Source: Victivallales bacterium (lineage in GTDB: Bacteria; Verrucomicrobiota; Lentisphaeria; Oligosphaerales; Oligosphaeraceae). From it: DNA of 10,054 bases. Positions 6,689 through 10,054 of this stretch are shown here, one piece after another (position 1 is the stretch's first letter; each line of letters opens with the position of its first letter). The notes below the pieces were generated by a model. It was not told where the DNA came from. It did not search any database and saw nothing but the letters and a program-made list of their open reading frames with translations. Made by a program: the position numbers and the translations under genes. The stretch is taken from assembly GCA_017964325.1 (NCBI GenBank), contig JAGCSE010000150.1, positions 1 to 10,054 on the forward strand, in the 5' to 3' direction.

Positions 6689-9600
6689 TCATTGAACTCG
6701 CACCAGGGCGACGCGGAAGCCGAGGCCTCTGACGCGAAGCGTCGGCCCGATGCTGCTGCGATCCGCCGAACGGCAGTGCGCGGCGCTGCCGTCCCACGCG
6801 CCGCCACGGTACACGCGCTCCCAGCCCTCCTTCATGCCAGCCAGCGTCTCCGGATTGTGGCTCCAACTGCTGTCGTACCAGTCGCGGCACCACTCACATA
6901 CGTTCCCATGCATATCGTACAGCCCCCAGGCATTCGGCTGGTAGCTCTTGACAGGCACTGTCTTTCCTAAATAACGCCCCTTCGCCGCACTGCCTCCTGG
7001 ATAGTTTCCATTGAAATTCGCCTGTTCGGAGCTAAGGCTGTCTCCGTAGTGCCATGTCGTCTTCGTCCCTGCACGGCAGGCGTACTCCCACTGCGCCTCC
7101 GTTGGAAGGTCGAATTCAAAACCTTCCGGCAACTGGCTTTTGCATTTTTCGTTCAGTGCCTTGCAAAAAGCCCTTGCCTCGGACCATGAAACCACCTCGA
7201 CCGGCAGTTGGTCGTCACCTGTAAAGTATGACGGACGACGATTGCACCTTTCTCCCTTTTCATTCGTCACATCAACCATGACTGCCGCATACTGTCCCTG
7301 TGTAACTTCCGTCTCGCCAAGCCAGTATTCGCGGGTCAACGTGAACGTTTTGTTTACTATCATCGTATTCGTAAAGTTGCCTGGGATTGGTATCTTCACC
7401 ATCTTCAGCTCCACGCCGCCTGGGAGCGTCACCGTGCCGTTGAATGTCGGCTTCTTCTTCAAAGCAACTGTATAGGAAATTGGCCCGTTCCTATTGGGCG
7501 TCACTGAACCGCTGGACTCCCATTTCTCCCCTCCTGCTTCATATTCAAAGACAAAATTGTACGTCCGGCCTTTCATCCAGTCAAAACGCGCATCACGGGT
7601 CCAGTATGTCCGACTGCCGCCGTCAACATGGAACGATGCGTTGACCTCCCGGTCACCGGCCATTGCCTTGAAGCTCACAACAGGATGCAGATTCGCCTCT
7701 GCCCTTCGCTTAATCTCCTGCGCCTCATGGTGATCCGGCTTCTTTTTCAGCAATTCCGACGCCTTGTCGAACGCTGTCTGCCATTCCCTTTTGTCCTCAG
7801 CTTCCCTTGCGGCCTTCAGCAGGTCGTTGACGACCTTCTTCTCTTTTTCGTCATTCAGCCGTGCCTGACATTCACCCGCAATGTCGGAACCCAACTGCCG
7901 TAATTTATCGACTTCGCTCTGTGCTTTTTCCAATTCGCCCAATTTGAGGGCTGTCTCAAAGTCTCCTTCGACAATTGCCGCATGCTGTTTTTTCGCATTT
8001 GTCTGGACGTTTTGGAACGCGGCATTCGCCGCTGTGAAGCCCTTCTTCGCTTCTTCGAATTTTCCCTCTTCGAATTGCTTGTCGGCATCTTGCAGTTTAG
8101 CATTCACATCCCTCCATTCATTCGGGACATATTTTGCGGGATTCTCTCCCTCCGCTTTTTGCTTCGCCGTTTCAGCCTTGCCTTTTTCAGAAGCCGCCTC
8201 CTCCCTCAGCGGCTTGCCGGCGACAAGCCAGTCCCTTTCCTTTTCAGCCGCCGTCAAATGCCTGTTTGTCTCATCATATTGATCCTGGCTGGCCTGGTAT
8301 CCCATTCTGTCATGCATCCCCTTCCATACATTATACTCCTTCTCAAAATTGTCCTTATGGACTCCAAATGTCTGGCCTGAATTCCACCCCTTGTCATAAC
8401 TCTTTTCAAAAAAGGAAACGATTTGATTCGCCCTTCCATAGTAGTCGCTTGGGACATTTATGTAGCTTGCAGGCTCAGGCTCCTTCGTCTTGGGCAATTC
8501 AACCTTTTCATCTGGCCTGGCTTCTTCTTGTTTCGGTTTGTCGTCAATTGCTTCCACGACTTTGACCTCCGGCTGTTCCAACGGAGGATTCGCCGACTGC
8601 CTGTTCAATGCAACATAAACCAATCCAACTGCCAACACAACCACTGCCGCGGCAATGCCGAGCCTCATCCGTTTGTCTTTCTTTTTTCCGTCAGCCCCGA
8701 AGCCTTTTGGACTCACCTTCTCGCCGCCAAGGGCGCGGACGAAATCCATGCAGCTTGCGTAACGCCCTGAAGCGTCCTTCGCAAGTCCCGCCATCAGCGC
8801 GGCATTGGCATATTTTGGAAGACCTTCAATCGTTTCCGGCTTGTCGTTCAGCACGGCGTCTTTCAAAAGCTTCATGTCGTCGTCCTCGAACGGGACATAG
8901 CCGGAAAGAAGCTCGTATGCCGTCACCGCAAGGGAATACTGGTCCGCGGCGGCTCCCTGCCGACTGCGCCCCTGCCATTGTTCAGGCGACTTGTACAAAT
9001 TCGTGCCGGCATGGGCGACAGCATCTTTCGAGACATGAGCCTGGCTCGTCCGTATCTGCGCGGCCAGCCCGAAATCCAGAACCTTCACGGAGCCGTCCGC
9101 AAGGATTTTCACGTTGTCGGGCTTGACGTCACGGTGGATGACATCCTGTTTATGGGCATAATCCAACGCCTCCGCAATCTGCCGCAGCACGGGAAGCACC
9201 GTCTCCAGCGTCAGCTTGTTCTCACGCCGCATTCGCTTCATCCAATGGCGCAGGTCTTCGCCACCGACGTATTCCATGACAAGATAGTAGTCGCCCGTGG
9301 CCTTGTCCTTCTCCAGCGTCTTGTAAACCGCGATGTTCGTATGGACAAGAGTCGAGACCAGGTTGTAGTTTTCCCGCACCTCCTCCATTTCCGTGGTACT
9401 GTGGGAGACCTCCGTCGGCAGCGACTTCACCGCCACATCCACATTGCCCACCGTGTCCCGGCAGCGATAGACCACGCCCATGCCGCCCTGTCCGAGCAGC
9501 TCCACCACCTGGTAGCGATTCAGAATCATCTCGCCGGTATTCCAATTGCGGGCGGAGGACTTTCCATCGTCATTTGGAGGATTTCCGCCGCCGTCGGACG

Positions 9601-9769
9601 CCTCCTGGCCATCCGCCGCGAACGGGTCGATCTTGCCATTGTCTTTCGGAGGAATTCCGTCGTCGGACGCCCCCTGGCCATCTGCCGCGAACGGATCGAT
9701 CTTGTCAGGATTCAGTATGGTTCCACGCCCGTTTCTGACATTATCATTATTTGTCTGTGTTCTAGCCAT
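6689..9769 (-). CDS. Transmembrane Ser/Thr kinase fused to FGE-like (SUMF1) domain
   Basis: A 1026-residue receptor-like kinase. Residues 1-80 are polar and contain a duplicated KIDPFAADGQ segment. About 86-348 form a PknB-like kinase: glycine loop GQGGMG (93-98), K115, HRD (212-214), DFG (232-234), activation segment GTNLYKSPEQ (255-264), R336. All catalytic residues are present. A transmembrane helix spans about 370-388, so the kinase is inside and the rest outside. About 435-692 are charged helices, part coiled-coil or TPR-like (EEGKFEEAKKGF). About 697-772 are a small beta domain. About 778-1026 are an FGE-sulfatase domain (WLGETEVTQGQY, LPTEAQWEYACRAGT, GLYDMHGNVCEW, RGGAW, GFR). Of the two Cys used by true FGEs, only the second (C999) aligns; the first is Gly, so the domain is probably a ligand sensor. 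ATG 9769 lacks a Shine-Dalgarno and follows an A-rich leader; the gene stands alone on this strand except for the partial gene upstream. Confidence 0.9.
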   Translation of the reverse strand: MARTQTNNDNVRNGRGTILNPDKIDPFAADGQGASDDGIPPKDNGKIDPFAADGQEASDGGGNPPNDDGKSSARNWNTGEMILNRYQVVELLGQGGMGVVYRCRDTVGNVDVAVKSLPTEVSHSTTEMEEVRENYNLVSTLVHTNIAVYKTLEKDKATGDYYLVMEYVGGEDLRHWMKRMRRENKLTLETVLPVLRQIAEALDYAHKQDVIHRDVKPDNVKILADGSVKVLDFGLAAQIRTSQAHVSKDAVAHAGTNLYKSPEQWQGRSRQGAAADQYSLAVTAYELLSGYVPFEDDDMKLLKDAVLNDKPETIEGLPKYANAALMAGLAKDASGRYASCMDFVRALGGEKVSPKGFGADGKKKDKRMRLGIAAAVVVLAVGLVYVALNRQSANPPLEQPEVKVVEAIDDKPKQEEARPDEKVELPKTKEPEPASYINVPSDYYGRANQIVSFFEKSYDKGWNSGQTFGVHKDNFEKEYNVWKGMHDRMGYQASQDQYDETNRHLTAAEKERDWLVAGKPLREEAASEKGKAETAKQKAEGENPAKYVPNEWRDVNAKLQDADKQFEEGKFEEAKKGFTAANAAFQNVQTNAKKQHAAIVEGDFETALKLGELEKAQSEVDKLRQLGSDIAGECQARLNDEKEKKVVNDLLKAAREAEDKREWQTAFDKASELLKKKPDHHEAQEIKRRAEANLHPVVSFKAMAGDREVNASFHVDGGSRTYWTRDARFDWMKGRTYNFVFEYEAGGEKWESSGSVTPNRNGPISYTVALKKKPTFNGTVTLPGGVELKMVKIPIPGNFTNTMIVNKTFTLTREYWLGETEVTQGQYAAVMVDVTNEKGERCNRRPSYFTGDDQLPVEVVSWSEARAFCKALNEKCKSQLPEGFEFDLPTEAQWEYACRAGTKTTWHYGDSLSSEQANFNGNYPGGSAAKGRYLGKTVPVKSYQPNAWGLYDMHGNVCEWCRDWYDSSWSHNPETLAGMKEGWERVYRGGAWDGSAAHCRSADRSSIGPTLRVRGLGFRVALVRVQ
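6713..6817 (-). other. Candidate DGR variable region at the FGE C-terminus
   Basis: Residues 985-1019 have the layout of variable regions diversified by retroelements in FGE/C-type-lectin-fold targets: RGGAW, a short exposed loop, CRSADR, a second loop, then GFR, ending seven residues before the stop. At the loop positions most codons end in C or T (GAC, GGC, AGC, CAC, GAT, AGC, AGC, ATC, CTT, GTC, GGC), as expected if a template AAY codon was changed at its adenines. Non-diversified FGE-like proteins share the fold and the genome favours C-ending codons, so this is suggestive only. No template repeat or reverse transcriptase lies in the window. Confidence 0.35.
9563..9703 (-). repeat. In-frame duplication in the kinase N-terminus
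   Basis: Two head-to-tail units of 69 and 72 bases encode residues 23-45 and 46-69. Each begins KIDPFAADGQ, continues (G/E)ASD and ends with a PP(K/N)(D/N) linker and G. The segment is acidic and probably disordered, and lies before the kinase domain on the cytoplasmic side. The near identity of the first ten residues in both units points to a recent duplication. Confidence 0.8.
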
Positions 9770-9792
9770 TGTATTTTTGGTGTTTAAAAGAC

Positions 9793-9810
9793 ACGACTTT
9801 CAAAAGTCGT
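9793..9810. promoter_or_regulatory. Perfect palindrome upstream of the kinase gene
   Basis: ACGACTTT (9793-9800) and AAAGTCGT (9803-9810) form an 8-base inverted repeat with a two-base spacer, 24 bases before the kinase ATG. It could be an operator for the kinase gene. On the minus strand it could instead be a weak terminator for the upstream partial gene, since GTCTTTT follows it. A looser relative, GACTCTCAAAAGTC, occurs at 5111-5124 beside repeat copy 1. I see no convincing -35/-10 pair here. Confidence 0.45.
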
Positions 9811-9836
9811 ATATTCACGTTTTAATGTTCCTGCCA

Positions 9837-9940
9837 TTCCGTGGGTTATGTTCGCGCTGTCGCGCTCGCTCCACCCACGGCTGTGTTCCTATCGCCCCTA
9901 CAGGGCTGAATTACCATCGCCCCTACAGGGCTTGAAATCC
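9837..9940 (-). repeat. Dispersed hairpin repeat, copy 4, inverted, with internal duplication
   Basis: The copy lies in the opposite direction to the other three. The outer stem CCGTGGGT (9839-9846) pairs perfectly with ACCCACGG (9873-9880); the inner stem is CGCG/CGCG (9853-9856 and 9861-9864) around CTGT. The end box ATCGCCCCTACAGGGCT is present twice, exactly, at 9891-9907 and 9916-9932. The outer edge, read on the minus strand, is GGATTTC, as in copy 1. It fills most of the 188-base gap between the partial gene and the kinase gene. Confidence 0.82.
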
Positions 9941-9961
9941 TCATTAATCATTAATCATTAA
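9941..9961 (-). repeat. TCATTAA heptamer tandem repeat at a gene end
   Basis: Three exact head-to-tail copies of TCATTAA. On the minus strand this reads as repeated TTAATGA, and the TAA of the partial gene lies in the first unit met by the ribosome. Each unit carries TAA and TGA, so stops occur in all three frames. The arrangement mirrors the TAGTGGC array at 5076-5103. Confidence 0.88.
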
Positions 9962-10054
9962 TCGGATTCTTCCACTCCAATTTTGATATTTTTGTATTGC
10001 ACATCTTTGCCCATGTGCAGCGTGCATTCCTTCCCGTCAGGAGTCTTGAGCATA
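9958..10054 (-). CDS. C-terminal end of an unidentified gene (partial)
   Basis: The minus strand is open from the window edge to a TAA at 9958-9960. The last 31 residues run from MLKTPDGKECTLHMGKD to a hydrophilic end in IKIGVEESD. An ATG at 10053 is in frame, but the gene more likely begins outside the window. The stretch has the alternating look of a beta-rich domain end; the family cannot be told. It points the same way as the kinase gene, 188 bases further on, and could share its transcript. Its stop lies in a heptamer repeat, as the hydrolase stop does. Confidence 0.5.
   Translation of the reverse strand, partial: MLKTPDGKECTLHMGKDVQYKNIKIGVEESD

Noticed and set aside
6677..6970. AAGGAGG directly before a plus-strand ATG at 6683
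   Set aside because: The spacing is far too short for use by a ribosome, and the frame is antisense to the conserved FGE C-terminus.
8978..9787. Plus-strand open frame of 269 codons opposite the kinase domain
   Set aside because: The opposite strand encodes every kinase motif in order. The antisense product shows no family features and no ribosome binding site.
5136..9940. Integron attC sites
   Set aside because: The copies are hairpins near genes, but the conserved GTTRRRY and RYYYAAC core sites are not at their ends, and genes lie on both strands.

Overview
The window looks like a chromosomal accessory region from a bacterium of the PVC group, with Lentisphaerota or Kiritimatiellota (Victivallis-like) the best guess. 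This rests on an exported GH20-like glycosidase with long beta-sandwich tails, a transmembrane Ser/Thr kinase fused to a formylglycine-generating-enzyme-like (SUMF1) domain, and intergenic spaces full of short repeats. The taxonomic call is inference; no rRNA, tRNA or marker gene is present.

Left part (1-5078, all + strand). A GC-rich edge, possibly the end of an upstream gene, runs into a hairpin terminator. An AT-rich control region follows, with a G9 tract, a TTTTGTC/GACAAAA inverted repeat and a promoter. Then come three genes in a tight row: an AAA ATPase of the DUF4143 type, an AadA-like nucleotidyltransferase with a DUF4111 C-terminus, and a large exported GH20-like hydrolase whose ATG overlaps the previous stop codon (ATGA).

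Middle part (5079-6688). The hydrolase stop codon lies in a TAGTGGC heptamer array. A 380-base gap follows, carrying one clear copy and one decayed copy of a dispersed hairpin repeat. Next is a two-gene toxin-antitoxin-like module: an 86-residue protein of no recognised family, overlapping by 4 bases a zeta-toxin-type P-loop kinase. Two more copies of the hairpin repeat lie directly after the zeta gene.

Right part (6689-10054, - strand). A 1026-residue protein has a PknB-like kinase, one transmembrane helix, a long charged helical region, a small beta domain and a C-terminal FGE-like domain. The last 35 residues of that domain have the layout of a diversity-generating retroelement variable region, but no reverse transcriptase or template repeat is in view. 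Upstream of it lie a perfect short palindrome, an inverted copy of the hairpin repeat, a TCATTAA heptamer array, and the C-terminal end of another minus-strand gene cut by the window edge.

The strongest unexplained signal is the roughly 70-base hairpin repeat. It has four clear copies in 5 kb, with stem changes that mostly compensate one another, and the copies lie on both sides of the zeta module and of the kinase gene. The second is the candidate hypervariable tail of the kinase-FGE protein.
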